Assembly: GCA_029168955.1 (NCBI GenBank)
Contig: JAPDOI010000706.1
Location: 216,001-280,000 of the forward strand
DNA from: Aplectana chamaeleonis
Lineage: Eukaryota; Nematoda; Chromadorea; Rhabditida; Cosmocercidae
Length of the DNA: 64,000 bases
Direction of reading: 5' to 3'
The position numbers were made by a program, and so were the translations under genes. This document shows, piece after piece, positions 63,095 to 64,000 of the stretch (positions are counted from its first letter, which is position 1; the number at the start of each line of letters is the position of its first letter). The notes beneath the pieces were generated by a model that did no database searches, was not told where the DNA came from, and worked only from the letters and a program-made list of their open reading frames with translations.

Positions 63095-63371
63095 CTACCG
63101 CACAGCTTGCTATGGAGAAAACGCCCAAAACCATAGAAGGTCGAGAGAACTGCCCCGAAGAAGACGTTGTTGAAGCAAGTCGAAGCTGATCTGAAATCTC
63201 AACGGTGCAGTGTCGTTAACGCTAAAATAATTGCGGCTAATCGTTCTGAATGGAAGCGTATCGTTCAGGCCACTGGAGCTTCTATGGCACCTACAGCAGT
63301 GTACTGGTTGAGAGGTCATCCCGCTCCGCCGGCCGCCAGCTAATGGGATGAGTGAGTGAGTGAGTGAGTGT
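63095..63371 (+). pseudogene. RTE-like LINE C-terminus and simple-repeat tail
   Basis: The frame PKKTLLKQVEADLKSQRC, IAANRSEWKRIVQATGAS to a TAA at 63341 matches the QVEADLK..NRSEW pattern at the very end of RTE-like LINE proteins, and continues the 60113-61406 fragment. A GAGT repeat tail follows (63348-63371), typical of LINE 3' ends of this group. Confidence 0.75.
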
Positions 63372-64000
63372 GGCCATAACGATACAATGCTTCAAAATGT
63401 AAACAAGCAGAAAAAAACTCGTAAAAAAAGGTAAAAAATAAACATGTAAAAATGTAATTCGATAATAAAAAATAATGTTAAAAATTAGTAATGAATAATA
63501 AAAAATTAAACCAGCATGAACGAAGAATATTTGGTAAGAAAGGGGCTTGGTGACGCAAACTTCAGCGGAAATTGCCCTAAATGATTCTCGTCACGGAAAA
63601 AAAGTTTCCAACCTTATCCATGTGGTATGCGAAATACGTGATACAACTCTGCCAGCGCATAGCTACATGCCTCACACGAAAACCGGAGATGCCCAGGGTC
63701 TCGGAGGCATATTGTCTTTTTTTGACACGAGATTTTACGTAAATTACGGAAAGTTTAGCATCAGTTGGTGAAATTTCAGCTACAGCGCCCGCATATTCTA
63801 CGTGAATTCTCGCTACAACACCCGCATGTTCTTCGCAAATTCTCGGAACAGCACAGGGTCGATCGACCCACCCAGTCCTGATCCATACTAGAAAAGCGAT
63901 CCCAGCTGCGATCGACCGCACTGTCGATTCTTCCCCGCGGTCTGCAGCATCCGCCGGTCACAATTTTTTTTAGCAAGGTCTTCCAGAGAGCGACACGGGG
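63372..64000. other. Unassigned sequence at the window end
   Basis: AT-rich to about 63520, then mixed sequence. The 114-codon minus-strand frame at 63577-63921 has no recognisable content. Confidence 0.4.

Overview
This window is eukaryotic and almost certainly from a nematode, probably of the clade V/strongylid (hookworm-like) type. The reasons are: a Tc3-like transposase interrupted by a 57-nt GT..TTTCAG intron; RTE-type and CR1-type LINEs of nematode character; two exons of a degenerin (DEG/ENaC) channel separated by a 56-nt intron; and a very dense population of small TA- and TTAA-inserting inverted-repeat elements. There is no operon, rRNA gene, CRISPR array or prokaryotic gene. The assignment is inferred from sequence character, not from a database search.

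Most of the 64 kb is nested mobile DNA. From 5.6 to 17.8 kb a CR1-like LINE on the minus strand (ORF1 near 17.1-17.8 kb, endonuclease near 16.0-16.5 kb, reverse transcriptase near 7.4-8.8 kb) is split by three insertions: a TTAA MITE, a TA MITE, and a 6.24-kb element with ~715-bp terminal inverted repeats that itself holds two more long palindromes. From 19.5 to 27.3 kb lie an element carrying clustered CACGTG sites, a TTA-flanked Harbinger-like MITE and an RTE LINE pseudogene (21.4-24.7 kb). From 28.0 to 29.7 kb is a 21-bp minisatellite. From 30.9 to 37.7 kb is a 42-bp satellite of about 130 units, each centred on the 16-bp palindrome CTGATGACGTCATCAG, which contains the CRE/bZIP site TGACGTCA. 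A 1,285-bp mariner with perfect 30-bp TIRs sits inside this array.

From 38 to 64 kb come further nested elements: a 2,286-bp hAT-like element with an 8-bp target duplication inside a TTAA MITE, a decayed Tc element with doubled binding sites filled by later insertions (46.0-48.4 kb), an apparently intact Tc3-like transposon (52.5-54.2 kb), a LINE 3' fragment, and a second RTE-like LINE split by an insertion (60.1-63.3 kb). Thirteen complete TTAA-flanked MITEs of five related families (ends AGGCAG...CTGCCT) are spread along the window.

Host-gene signal is sparse. The clear case is the last part of a DEG/ENaC channel on the minus strand (57.6-58.0 kb), where a MITE supplies the read-through stop. 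A probable terminal exon lies at 41,971-42,081 on the minus strand, and two weaker candidate exons lie near 27.8 and 50.4 kb. The window therefore reads as intronic/intergenic DNA dominated by cut-and-paste elements and their non-autonomous derivatives, with two large tandem arrays as its most unusual components.
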